Origin: Desulfococcus sp041737845
GTDB taxonomy: Bacteria > Desulfobacterota > Desulfobacteria > Desulfobacterales > Desulfococcaceae
Direction of reading: 5' to 3'
DNA: 64,000 bases
NCBI RefSeq assembly: GCF_041737845.1
Contig: NZ_JBGSQX010000107.1
Location: forward strand, 1-64,000
Shown in pieces: positions 9,265 to 18,104 of the stretch. The first letter of the stretch is position 1. Each line of letters begins with the position of its first letter. The notes under the pieces were generated by a model. That model had not been told where the DNA came from. It ran no database searches and worked only from the letters and a program-made list of their open reading frames with translations. Made by a program: the position numbers and the translations under genes.

Positions 9265-10571
9265 AAGCCACTCTCCTCGTCAGTCGGCATCACCAACCGG
9301 TCCGCCGCATCCATGAATATTCCCAGCGCTTCAACGGCGGTTTTCTCCCCTATACCAGTCGATGATGCCGCGGGATTAAACTCCTGCAATGCCCGATGCC
9401 AAAATACAGGCAGGGGATAATGGGGTGCTTCCTCATTGTTGAGATCGAAATTGAAGGCGTCTTCAGCAGTTGCAGCCGCTTCATCGTAGAGATAATCGCG
9501 GAAAAGATCCCAGGAATGTTCTCGGAATCGCTTTAAATATTCGTCCCGGTCTGTTTCCGGAACCATGGAGGCGACGATCTGAAGCTTTTCACGTATGGAA
9601 GCCAACCCGGGATGCCGCTTCCAGTGGCTAAATAAAAAAGAATAGGCTTTCCATGTCTGGGAACTGTCCACGGCAAAAAGAAAGGATTGAGCGTCCATGC
9701 GGGTGATCACTGTGGCGGCAATGTCGTGGATACCGGCTCGGCTGTCCAGGATAACAATATCAGGCCTTTCTGATTCCTCGAATAACGTCACCATACGTTC
9801 CAGGCGATTGCCCCAGGACGCATTATTCGCGCTGGCTGTATCCGCATAGCATCGAGCCAGCTTTGGCAGATATTCATCCGTTTTACGGCCGAAAGCGGGA
9901 ACAATTCGAATTTCACCCGACAGTTCGCGGGCGACGGGACTGATCGCAATCATCTCGCGTTCGATAAACGCGGCTTGGCCGACTCCGTCTTCGACGAACC
10001 AGTCCACGATGCCGAAATCCGACAATAACTCCTTCGGCAAGATCGTGCTGCTCACTCCCGGGCTCTCCAGATCCAGGTCGAAGATCAAGACCTTCTTTCC
10101 CTGCTTGGCAAGTCTCCATGCCCAAATGACAAGAGCGGTTGATCGGCCTACACCGCCTTTGATACCGAAAAACGCAGCCCGGGGGTTAGATGTTGTGCGA
10201 TTGTAGGAGTCTTTGAGCCAGTCCTGTCCAATAATCTGCCGATCGAGCAGATGAATCGTCATGCCTTTCCCCTGATAAAGAACAACACGATCATTGAGTT
10301 CAGAATCAGCAACAGCAAGATTTTTGCTGTACAACACCATCGTTTCCGGTGGGAAACCGTAATTACCGAGAATCATGCTCAAGTCGGCACCAAGGGCCAC
10401 GATTGCATCTTTTTTATCCTTATAATCATCTTCGCCTATAGGCAGCAATACGCGGATTCGACCCCGAAGATCACGCACCAGGGTGATCTCCTTGCTGATG
10501 TTGCCGGCTTGTTTCACCTTTTCTATCGCCGCTGTCAGCGCCTGTGCAAAAAGCATGGTTTTCGTATTCAT
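9261..10571 (-). CDS. KGGVGR-type ParA/MinD-like ATPase
   Basis: A 436-residue SIMIBI-class ATPase. An N-terminal domain of about 130 residues precedes a deviant Walker A, FFGIKGGVGRSTA (about 134-146), where the usual GK is GR, the hallmark of the 'KGGVGR-motif variant' ATPases. LIFDLDLESPG (about 162-172) is the A'/switch region, and DIVILDSRAG is the Walker B region. ParA relatives move cargo or switch states by ATP-dependent dimerisation; here the partners are probably the HEPN-like protein and the P-loop ATPase. A longer open frame extends upstream to 10784, but ATG 10571 overlaps the HEPN stop in an ATGA and starts a sensible protein, so it is chosen. Base composition is visibly less GC-rich than the neighbouring ClC gene. 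Confidence 0.85.
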   Translation of the reverse strand: MNTKTMLFAQALTAAIEKVKQAGNISKEITLVRDLRGRIRVLLPIGEDDYKDKKDAIVALGADLSMILGNYGFPPETMVLYSKNLAVADSELNDRVVLYQGKGMTIHLLDRQIIGQDWLKDSYNRTTSNPRAAFFGIKGGVGRSTALVIWAWRLAKQGKKVLIFDLDLESPGVSSTILPKELLSDFGIVDWFVEDGVGQAAFIEREMIAISPVARELSGEIRIVPAFGRKTDEYLPKLARCYADTASANNASWGNRLERMVTLFEESERPDIVILDSRAGIHDIAATVITRMDAQSFLFAVDSSQTWKAYSFLFSHWKRHPGLASIREKLQIVASMVPETDRDEYLKRFREHSWDLFRDYLYDEAAATAEDAFNFDLNNEEAPHYPLPVFWHRALQEFNPAASSTGIGEKTAVEALGIFMDAADRLVMPTDEESGL

Positions 10572-10993
10572 GACACCACTCCATCGAGTATGGCCTGACT
10601 TAGAACAAGTTTGGTCTTCTCGGCCCCGTTCTTGTGATTTTGAAGCATAATATTCGTAATATCTGACCGATGACAATAGCGTCGGTTTACGTCCCAGTCG
10701 TGAAAGGGATTCGAGATCGGATCTATGACCGCCGCATATTTGGCGCCGTTTCGGCCTTGGGCAAATGTGTGAAACTGGCCCCACAACTGGTTGATGTGCA
10801 CGGCATAAGGATCTTCCGGCTTATCCCGTTTCTTGGTATGCATTTGCATCCCCAACCCCAACATGACCGCCTTGAGCGCGCATTCGGCGGCCAAACCGAA
10901 AATATGATCCGCATTGGCCGGGCGCTTTACCGTCAAGAGATGGTTTGCATCGTCGAAATGACGATCTGCGGCGTCCCGGTAATCCGTCGGCAT
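10568..10993 (-). CDS. HEPN-like small helical protein, first gene of the module
   Basis: A 141-residue, probably all-helical protein. The pattern RDAADRHFDDANHLL followed by ADHIFGLAAECALKAVMLGLG (20-residue core given as FGLAAECALKAVML) is typical of HEPN-superfamily domains, which are common in toxin and defence modules. The usual catalytic Rx4-6H is not clear; the nearest candidate is RRYCH (about 104-108), an R-x3-H. It may therefore be a non-catalytic HEPN or a sensor. The start at 10993 is set by a strong GGAGGGG eight bases upstream; a longer frame to 11050 would overlap less plausible sequence. Its TGA overlaps the start of the KGGVGR ATPase. The start lies 66 bases after the ClC stop on the same strand, so it may be read from upstream as well. 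Confidence 0.65.
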   Translation of the reverse strand: MPTDYRDAADRHFDDANHLLTVKRPANADHIFGLAAECALKAVMLGLGMQMHTKKRDKPEDPYAVHINQLWGQFHTFAQGRNGAKYAAVIDPISNPFHDWDVNRRYCHRSDITNIMLQNHKNGAEKTKLVLSQAILDGVVS

Positions 10994-11059
10994 CGCTTTT
11001 CCCCTCCATACCCAAGCGTTTGTCACCCGTTTGATTTGAAGTTTTTCCAACAGCCGGGG

Positions 11060-12781
11060 CTACCGGCAGGTCTGTACCCGCAGCTCCTGGCGGTACCGGT
11101 CCAAAAGCGTCGCCTTGGAGATCATGCCGACAAACCGCCGGTTGGAAATAACCGGCAGGCTGAAGAGATGCTTTTCGTCCATGCGCTGGAGCACGTCGGT
11201 CAGGTCCTCGTCCAGGTGAACCACCTCGGTCTCCGTATTGAGGATCTGCTCCAGAACCACGGCGTCGTACATGCCCGGGTTGAACAGGTAGGGGCGGATA
11301 TCGTCCAGGTGGATCATCCCTACGAAGCGGCCGGTTTCGGCATCCTCCACCGGGAAATAATTCCGCCGGGAGCGCTTGACGATCTCGATGAAGTCCCGAA
11401 GCAGCATGTCCGGCGCGACGGGGATGCAGTCCTTCTCCAGAAGTTCAAGGATGCTCAGGTCCGAGAGCACCCGCCCGTCGGTCCCGGGCCGGAGAAGCTG
11501 CCCCTTGTCCACCAGCTCCTTGAGGTAAAAGGAGGCCGGTTCGATCACCTGGCAGGCCGATGAGGCGATGGTGGACACGATGATGAGGGGCAGGATCACC
11601 CCGTAACCGCCGGTGATTTCGATGATGAGGAAGATGGCGGTCAGGGGGGCCTGGAGCATGCCGCTGATGAGGCCCGCCATCCCCAGGAGCGCGAAGCACC
11701 CCTCGTTGACCCACGGAACGGACGGCCAGACGGCGGTGAGCGCCCGGTGAAAGGTCAGCCCCGCCAGGCTTCCGATCACCAGGGCCGGCGCGAAAATGCC
11801 GCCGGAGCCCCCCCACCCCAGGGTGAAAGCGGTGGCGGCGATCTTCGCCAGCATCCCCGCCGCCGCCAACAGCAGCCCCGGCGTGTAGACCCCGTCGATC
11901 ATCTCCTGGATGGCATGGTATCCCTCCCCCAGGGCCACCGGGAAAAAGATGCCGATGACGCCGACCACCCCGCCGCCGATGGCGGCCCGGACCCATACCG
12001 GCAGGGGCACCCGCGCCGACCGGCGGTGCATGCTCCGGAGGCCATGGGTCAGGAGGATGGCGGCCAGGGCGCAGAGCAGCGCCAAGCCGAAGCTGGCCAG
12101 GGTGTCGGGAAACCCGACCTCGAACCGGAGGTGCTCAAAAAGGCTCCGGTTGCCCTGGAGAACCCGGGAGATCTCGGCGCCGGCCACCGACGCGATGGCG
12201 ATGGGGATGATGTTGCGCGCGGTCCATTCCCCCAGGATCACCTCCACGGTAAATACCATGCCGGTGATGGGGGCGTTGAAGATCGATGCGATCGCGCCCG
12301 CGGCGCCGCAGCCCACCAGGGTGATCCGCTGGCGCTCATTGAAGGAGAGAAGACCGGCGATCCTGGAGCCGATGGCGGCGCCGCTCATGACGACCGGGGC
12401 CTCGGGACCGGCCGAACCGCCGCTGCCGATGGTGAGGCAGCTTGAGATCAGGCGGGAAAAGCTCGATCGGAAGCGGAGCAGGCCGCCGTACCGGGAGACG
12501 CTGTAGATGACCTCGGGGACGCCGTGTCCCGCGCCTTCCTTGACGATCTTGTTCATGAAGAGGGAGGAGAGCATCGCCCCGCCGGCCGGCAGGGCGACCC
12601 CCCACCAGAGATGGCGGAAAGGCGCGGTATGGTCGAGGAGGGCGGTGAGTGCGCGGCTCAGGGCCATGGCGGCCAGACCGCTGCACGTGCCGACGACGAT
12701 GCCCATGAGAATGAGCAGCATCCGGTCGTCCAACCGAAAGATGCGCCATTTCCCCGGACGGCGAAAAGGGACCAGCCGCAT
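11060..12781 (-). CDS. ClC-family chloride channel/antiporter with CBS pair
   Basis: A 573-residue inner-membrane protein. The N-terminal about 430 residues form the ClC fold with many hydrophobic helices. The selectivity motif appears as GSGGSAGPEAP (the Glu corresponds to the gating glutamate), and GSGGIFAPALVIG matches the GxFxP element. The C-terminal part (about 440-573) holds two CBS domains, which usually bind adenine nucleotides. It transports chloride or another anion, possibly coupled to protons. It starts 8 bases after the HTH-PtsN stop, so these genes form an operon. The ribosome binding site is weak. Confidence 0.9.
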   Translation of the reverse strand: MRLVPFRRPGKWRIFRLDDRMLLILMGIVVGTCSGLAAMALSRALTALLDHTAPFRHLWWGVALPAGGAMLSSLFMNKIVKEGAGHGVPEVIYSVSRYGGLLRFRSSFSRLISSCLTIGSGGSAGPEAPVVMSGAAIGSRIAGLLSFNERQRITLVGCGAAGAIASIFNAPITGMVFTVEVILGEWTARNIIPIAIASVAGAEISRVLQGNRSLFEHLRFEVGFPDTLASFGLALLCALAAILLTHGLRSMHRRSARVPLPVWVRAAIGGGVVGVIGIFFPVALGEGYHAIQEMIDGVYTPGLLLAAAGMLAKIAATAFTLGWGGSGGIFAPALVIGSLAGLTFHRALTAVWPSVPWVNEGCFALLGMAGLISGMLQAPLTAIFLIIEITGGYGVILPLIIVSTIASSACQVIEPASFYLKELVDKGQLLRPGTDGRVLSDLSILELLEKDCIPVAPDMLLRDFIEIVKRSRRNYFPVEDAETGRFVGMIHLDDIRPYLFNPGMYDAVVLEQILNTETEVVHLDEDLTDVLQRMDEKHLFSLPVISNRRFVGMISKATLLDRYRQELRVQTCR

Positions 12782-12789
12782 GGAGCGCC

Positions 12790-13491
12790 CTACACCAGCC
12801 CCTTCTGGTCCAGCGTCCGCTCGAAGGCGTCGATCCGTGCCAGGAGGGCATAGGTTTCAGGGGCGCCCTTGAGAAAGGCGACAAAGGCGTCGTCCCGCAC
12901 ACAGAACGACAATCGGGACAGAATCTGAAGATGCTGCCGGGAGGTGGGGCTCAACAGGACGAACAACACGAAAACCGGCCGGTTGTCCACGGCCCGGTAA
13001 GGGATCGGCGCATCGAGGAAGCAGGTGACGACCACGGACCGGCTGCCTTCCCGGCAAAAAGGCGTACGGGGATGGGGGATGGCGATGCCTTTCCCGATCC
13101 CCGTGGATGTCAGACGCTCCCGATCCAGGAGCCTCTCCAGGATCTTTGCTCTCTCCTCCGGCGAAAACCCCGCCATGGCGTCCACCGCCGACGTCAGCAC
13201 ATCCTCCGCCGTGCCGCCGCGGACGCCGTAAAGGACGCCGCCCGCCTTCATCGCCGAGAGAAGCGTTTCGTTTTCGGGGGACTCGGACGAACCGGAATCG
13301 CGTTCCGAAAAGACATCCTGGTCTGAAAAAACGAGGTTATGCGCTTTTGCCCATTTTTCAAGGGCCGAACGGTCGAAACTGCAGGTGTGGCCGCTCCGCA
13401 CCATGGGGATCCGCCCCTGGCGGATCCACCGCTCCACCGTGGACAGGGGAAGATCCAGGCTTCTGGCGACGTCGTTGATGGTCAGTTTCAT
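12790..13491 (-). CDS. PtsN-like EIIA domain fused to a helix-turn-helix
   Basis: A 233-residue two-domain protein. Residues 1-50 (MKLTINDVARSLDLPLSTV onwards) are an excisionase/MerR-type helix-turn-helix. The C-terminal 150 residues are a PTS EIIA (mannitol/fructose, nitrogen-type) domain with the phosphorylatable His in GIAIPHPRTP. PtsN proteins connect PTS phosphorylation to potassium, phosphate and nitrogen control. The fused DNA-binding domain, common in Deltaproteobacteria, suggests direct gene regulation. The longer open frame to 13785 overlaps the phosphoesterase gene and reads as junk; ATG 13491 lies 8 bases after that gene's stop. The ribosome binding site is weak, so translational coupling is likely. 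Confidence 0.85.
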   Translation of the reverse strand: MKLTINDVARSLDLPLSTVERWIRQGRIPMVRSGHTCSFDRSALEKWAKAHNLVFSDQDVFSERDSGSSESPENETLLSAMKAGGVLYGVRGGTAEDVLTSAVDAMAGFSPEERAKILERLLDRERLTSTGIGKGIAIPHPRTPFCREGSRSVVVTCFLDAPIPYRAVDNRPVFVLFVLLSPTSRQHLQILSRLSFCVRDDAFVAFLKGAPETYALLARIDAFERTLDQKGLV

Positions 13492-13499
13492 AGGTGCCG

Positions 13500-14042
13500 T
13501 CACGGGGTGAAGGTGAGGATCCGGGGCGCCAGGGTCACGCCGTTGATTTCGAGAAGCGCCGCGGATACGGGGTAATCGAAGCGGCGCGGGCCGATGCTGC
13601 CCGGATTCAGGTACAGCACGCCGTTTCGGGTTTCGATCAGCGGTTGATGGGTATGGCCGCTGATCACGGCATCCACGCCGGCGACCCGGGGGTCCATATC
13701 GAGATCGTTGAGATCGTGGAGCACCGCCAGCATGACTCCCCCGACGGAAACCATCTCGAGGAGCGGAAGTACATCCTCGGCCCATCGGCCGTCCGTGTTC
13801 CCCCGCACCGCGATGACCGGCGCCATCTTTTTCAGCTCCCGGAGCACCTCCTCCCGGCCCACGTCCCCGGCGTGGATGATGAGATCCACCGTTTCAAAGG
13901 GCGGGTAGACACAATCCCGAAGCATCCCATGGGTATCCGATAACACACCCACCCGGTAGCTGTCTTTTTCTTTCAGCGCAATCATGACGATACGGCCCCG
14001 TCTCCCCTCCCGGCCCTTCGGATGAAAGGCTTCTGTTTGCAT
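13500..14042 (-). CDS. YfcE/MJ0936-type metallophosphoesterase
   Basis: A 180-residue calcineurin-like phosphoesterase. The metal-ligand motifs are visible: VGVLSDTHG (D-x-H), IIHAGDVG (GD), VRGNTDGRW (GN) and ISGHTHQP (GHTH). It hydrolyses phosphodiesters such as cyclic nucleotides or model substrates; the natural substrate is unknown. The first 20 residues before MIALKEKDS are poorly conserved in character, so translation may begin at 13985 rather than 14042; neither start has a strong ribosome binding site. It is the first gene of the run phosphoesterase, HTH-PtsN, ClC. Confidence 0.85.
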   Translation of the reverse strand: MQTEAFHPKGREGRRGRIVMIALKEKDSYRVGVLSDTHGMLRDCVYPPFETVDLIIHAGDVGREEVLRELKKMAPVIAVRGNTDGRWAEDVLPLLEMVSVGGVMLAVLHDLNDLDMDPRVAGVDAVISGHTHQPLIETRNGVLYLNPGSIGPRRFDYPVSAALLEINGVTLAPRILTFTP

Positions 14043-14122
14043 AGTCCATAAAATTAATGCCGTTAACTATCGATGCAAGGCCCCGCGGCGGGGGACGGAA
14101 GGTTTTTCCACCCGGACGGCCG

Positions 14123-16378
14123 TCAGAGGGACGCTTCCGACGGAAGGCTCTCCGCGACGGCCCGCAGCTTGGGGTTGGTGCATATCTCGTAGTACTTCCT
14201 CCGAGAAACCCCCCTTGGGCTGAACTGCTCCGCGTCGATCTTGACGATGGGGGCCTCGCGGATCACCAGGCGCTGGTATTCGCCGTTGATCAGCGGAAAT
14301 TTCGCCGTATGGAATTTCATCCGGGACCGCTCGCTGGCCGTGGCTGTGTTTACGGTGAACGGCCGCAGTTGGATCTCCTCCTGCAATTTCTGGAAGCCGG
14401 CCTCGCTCAGCTCGATGCCGTTGACGTTAAACCGCAGAAAGATATCGTCCTCCGTCCGCACGACCGCTTCATCCGAAACCGATTGGAACACGTACAGGTT
14501 GAACGGCACGCTTTTTTGGAAGAGCGCCTGTTTCAGGGGCTTGGAGCATCCCGAAAGACGGTCCGCGATGTTGATGGCTGCGGAGATCATGATGCGCTGA
14601 TCGCCGTCGAACAGAAAGGCGGGCCGGCCGGGGGCGTAGGTGATGCCGATGCCCAGTTCGATATTCGGGAGCCGGTACTTTTCGTTTCTCAGGTTGCAGT
14701 TCCTGACGATGGACAGGATGCTGGCGGCCAGGCCGCACGCCCGGGCCACGCTGTATCGGCCGACCGGATCATCCTCGCGCTCGAAAATCGAGAGGATGAT
14801 GGCGTCCCCTTCGACAAAGACCTTCTCCGCGCCATAATCCGGAAGGATCTCCGTGATGGGGTCGAAAAAGTTGAGGCTGAAATACGATGCCGGATTCAAG
14901 TCGCGCGACATCATCCGGTGGGTGATGGTCGTGGATCCGCGAACATCCGCCTTGAGGATGACATGGCTTGCGATGGGCTTCTCCTGGAAACGCCGCTCAT
15001 GGGGGAGCAGAAATTCGTGGAGGGTGTTGTTCACCCGGGAGAGGTTGACGATCTTCGCCTCGGCCGTGAGATTGATCTGCGCCATCGCCTTCCGGATAAC
15101 GGCGTAATGCTGGTAATCCCTGTGGAATTGAACAAAATTTTTGAGAAATCGGATAATGTACCCGTATTCCCGCTTCACGCGCATCCACCAGATCCTCCAG
15201 CGGATCTGATGGAGCGTTTTCATCGAAAACGGTTTTTCATAAAGCTTTCCCAACTGCCGCAGCCGGATGGAGACGTTTTTTCTCACCCTCCGGTCGATGA
15301 GAAACTGGGCGATCAACTGGGGCACCAGCGGCGGGCAGAAGTCGAGATAGACGGGCTGCATCTCATAGACGGCAAGGATCTTTTCCGTCACGCCCTTTCT
15401 GCCGAGTTCCCGGCAAAGCACCGAGAGCCTGGCCTTCTGTTCAGCGGCCAGCTTTTTCAGGGGGCGGGCATCCTCGCCATGGCCGGATTTCATGGCTGAC
15501 CGGCATCGGTAGGCGGTCTGGAAGCAGTTGAACAGGAGATCAATCTGTTCCTCCTTTTTCAGCCACCCGTCCTCGGGGGGCGGTTCCCCGGGATCCGCAG
15601 GATGAGGCGAACCGGAATGCCGTTTTTCGCGGATGTCGACCAGGATTTTCCCGAAGGTGGAGAGCAGTGCCTCGTAGCGGTCCGGGTCCTCCGGCCGGTG
15701 CCCGAACATGATCTCGTAATGCTTGAGGGTGAAATAATCGTCGAAAGGATCCTCCCCGAAGAGCATGGGATTGGCGAAGACCGCGTCGGGAACCACCGTC
15801 CGCTCCCCGAAATTGATGCGGCGCATCTCGTTCAAATCCCTCTGGTTGACTTCTTTCAAAACCAGAAAGATCTCCCGGCCGGTCATATGAATGGATTTTT
15901 CCCGGTTTTCCTGCAGGGCGAACATTTTCTTTTCGAGGTCCACCGCCTCATCCCGATTGTTCGAGAGCTCGTATCCCCGGATGATATCCTTGAGGCGCCC
16001 CAGAAAATTGTCAAACTGGGCCGAAAGGCTGTCGAGAAGCAGCTTGATCACCGAAATCTGCAGCAGGCTGTCGATCTGGGTTTCACGCTCCGATTTTGCG
16101 CGGCTGATGGCATATAAAGATATTTCCCGATATTGCCGCCTGAACTGCTCCCGACCCCTGGAGAAGCTCGATTGCTTCTCAATGTTCAGGGCTTCCTCCG
16201 TTTGGGTCTGTTTCACCATGACCTGGAAAATGAAGTTGCGGACGGCCTTGCAGAACTCGGCGCTGAAATAGACATCATTCCGGATGTTGTCGACGCCGGT
16301 CTTGAGCCGGTTCAGAGACAGATCCAGGGTGCGGGCGCCCAGATCGATCGTGCTGGAGGATGATGGTTTCTTCTGCAA
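14123..16378 (-). CDS. Class III nucleotidyl cyclase-like protein with long helical N-terminus
   Basis: A 751-residue protein. Residues 1-470 are mostly helical, charged and unrecognised. Residues about 473-610 look like a class III adenylyl/guanylyl cyclase homology domain: ADVRGSTTITH (first metal Asp), KVFVEGDAIILSIFE (second metal Asp) and INIADRLSG (the N-xxx-R transition-state pair). The Lys normally two residues before the GD region is replaced (FVEGD instead of KTIGD), so substrate specificity is unclear. The start is a TTG at 16378 preceded by GGCGGAGAACA; no ATG exists for the next 50 codons. It lies 24 bases downstream of the Ser/Thr kinase and is probably cotranscribed, which makes it a likely target or partner of the kinase. 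Confidence 0.65.
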   Translation of the reverse strand: MQKKPSSSSTIDLGARTLDLSLNRLKTGVDNIRNDVYFSAEFCKAVRNFIFQVMVKQTQTEEALNIEKQSSFSRGREQFRRQYREISLYAISRAKSERETQIDSLLQISVIKLLLDSLSAQFDNFLGRLKDIIRGYELSNNRDEAVDLEKKMFALQENREKSIHMTGREIFLVLKEVNQRDLNEMRRINFGERTVVPDAVFANPMLFGEDPFDDYFTLKHYEIMFGHRPEDPDRYEALLSTFGKILVDIREKRHSGSPHPADPGEPPPEDGWLKKEEQIDLLFNCFQTAYRCRSAMKSGHGEDARPLKKLAAEQKARLSVLCRELGRKGVTEKILAVYEMQPVYLDFCPPLVPQLIAQFLIDRRVRKNVSIRLRQLGKLYEKPFSMKTLHQIRWRIWWMRVKREYGYIIRFLKNFVQFHRDYQHYAVIRKAMAQINLTAEAKIVNLSRVNNTLHEFLLPHERRFQEKPIASHVILKADVRGSTTITHRMMSRDLNPASYFSLNFFDPITEILPDYGAEKVFVEGDAIILSIFEREDDPVGRYSVARACGLAASILSIVRNCNLRNEKYRLPNIELGIGITYAPGRPAFLFDGDQRIMISAAINIADRLSGCSKPLKQALFQKSVPFNLYVFQSVSDEAVVRTEDDIFLRFNVNGIELSEAGFQKLQEEIQLRPFTVNTATASERSRMKFHTAKFPLINGEYQRLVIREAPIVKIDAEQFSPRGVSRRKYYEICTNPKLRAVAESLPSEASL

Positions 16379-16402
16379 TGTTCTCCGCCTGATGCAAATG
16401 CG

Positions 16403-17842
16403 TCAAAAATGAATGGAAGGCCCGTGGAAGACCGTCAACGGGCGCCCGGCTTCGCCCGACGCCCTCGGCGCACGGCCGCAAACGGCCCTGACGTGGAAAT
16501 AGGCCGTATGGTCATGCCAGGCGACAAACCCGAGATCCAGGCTGACATACCACGCCGCGATGTGGGAACTTGCATCGCAGCTCCAGAGCCGGCGCTGGGT
16601 TCCATCAAATACCCTGGGGATGCAGAGATCCGCCCCGTGGGGTGTTTTCACGAGGAGCGTCATGAGTTCGGCCACCGTGGGCAGCCGCCAGTCCGTCCGG
16701 CCCGCAAATGCGCGTGCATTGAGGCTTCGGACGTAGTCAAGCGCCCGGTCCCGGGTCAGGGGATATTCCGATCCGGACCGCTCCCACTGGAGCCCGGCGG
16801 CCAGGTCGACCACGACCTCCCCCCGGACTGCAAAGTCGCCGGTTGCGTATGTCTCCGGCCGCCAGAGGTCGTCCAGCCCGAAAACCGCCCGTGCGTTTTT
16901 GGGAGAAACCTTGAGCGGAGAGATTCTCGGCGCATCCTTTACAGGGGCCGCGGCGCCGCCCGCCGTCGTCGGGCCGCCGCTTTCCGCGCCCCCGCCCGTC
17001 AGGTCCGGAGAACGGCAGATCCCCTCCTGCTTCAGGACCCACCCGGCATGGATCTCCGCCAATGCCGCCAGCATCTCCCCGGCCCGCCGGAACCGCTTTT
17101 CGGGGGAAGATTCGATGGCGGTCAGGATAACCCGGTCCCAGGACTCATCCAGATCCGGGTTGATCCGGCTCGGCGGTTCGGGATCGCTCATGGGGAGCAT
17201 TCCGGTCAGCATCCGGTAGAGCATCACCCCCACCGGAAAGAGGTCTGCGCTGAAATCGACGGCATCCGGGTCCTTCTCCTGTTCCGGCGGCGCATACCAG
17301 GGTGTCCCCACCTTGAGGTTTTCAGGCCCCTTGAAGGTGTCTCCCTTCAGCCTGGAGAGCCCGAAATCGCAGATCTTGACGGTGTCATGGTCGGTGATCA
17401 GGATATTGAACGGCTTGATGTCCCTGTGAATGACACCGGCATAATGGAGGCATGCCAGGCCTTCCAGGATCTGGCGGGCATAATGCACCGCCTTTTCCGT
17501 CGGGATGCGGCGTGAGGGCTTTTCCATTTCATAGCCCTCCCCGATCATGGTGCCCAAGTTGCTGCAATAGTAATCCATGGTGTAGAAGGGCATGCCGTCG
17601 GCCTCGTCAAAATCCCACACCTCGGGAAGGCAGGGGTGCCTCAGATTGGCCATGGTGACGGCTTCCCGGATAAACATCTCCCGAATCCGTTCCATGCCCA
17701 TCATGTCGACGAGGAGCGGATTCGGCATGAGCAGTTTCAGTGCAACAATCCTGCCCGTAACCGGCATCTCGACCTTGTACACCCGGCCCATGCCGCCGCG
17801 GCCCAACTGCCCCCGGGCGATATATCTTCCTATTTTTTTCAT
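16403..17842 (-). CDS. Ser/Thr protein kinase with C-terminal DUF1566 (Lcl-type) domain
   Basis: A 479-residue Hanks-type kinase. Visible motifs: the glycine loop GRGGMGRVY, the Lys in VALKLL, the catalytic HRDIKPFNI, DFGLSR and GTPWYAPPEQ. A Pro/Gly/Ala-rich linker (about 290-330) is followed by a DUF1566-like domain with LQWERSGSEYPLTRDRALDY and WRLPTVAELMTLL, then a Trp-rich end. No membrane helix lies between the two, so the DUF1566 part would be cytosolic, unlike many secreted DUF1566 proteins. It is divergent from the hybrid histidine kinase across an AT-rich region (17843-18104) and upstream of the cyclase-like gene. The ribosome binding site is weak. Confidence 0.88.
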   Translation of the reverse strand: MKKIGRYIARGQLGRGGMGRVYKVEMPVTGRIVALKLLMPNPLLVDMMGMERIREMFIREAVTMANLRHPCLPEVWDFDEADGMPFYTMDYYCSNLGTMIGEGYEMEKPSRRIPTEKAVHYARQILEGLACLHYAGVIHRDIKPFNILITDHDTVKICDFGLSRLKGDTFKGPENLKVGTPWYAPPEQEKDPDAVDFSADLFPVGVMLYRMLTGMLPMSDPEPPSRINPDLDESWDRVILTAIESSPEKRFRRAGEMLAALAEIHAGWVLKQEGICRSPDLTGGGAESGGPTTAGGAAAPVKDAPRISPLKVSPKNARAVFGLDDLWRPETYATGDFAVRGEVVVDLAAGLQWERSGSEYPLTRDRALDYVRSLNARAFAGRTDWRLPTVAELMTLLVKTPHGADLCIPRVFDGTQRRLWSCDASSHIAAWYVSLDLGFVAWHDHTAYFHVRAVCGRAPRASGEAGRPLTVFHGPSIHF

Positions 17843-18104
17843 GCGTTTCGTTTTTCCCGAAGAGCGTCAGGCTCCATAAATTAAATTATAACGATAATAT
17901 CGATCTTTGATCAATAACAAAAAAAATATAGTAACTTTTTTGCTTGTTCTCAATCCGATTGTGGCATATCGTTTCGTCAAGAGACTGACCGCACGGCGTT
18001 TTTTTTCCAGGCATGCGTCGGATTTACATAATCCCCCCATGGCAGAGACAGAAGGACACCCCCATTGCACCCGCTCATCTTTCCCAGACACACAAGGAAC
18101 GTAT

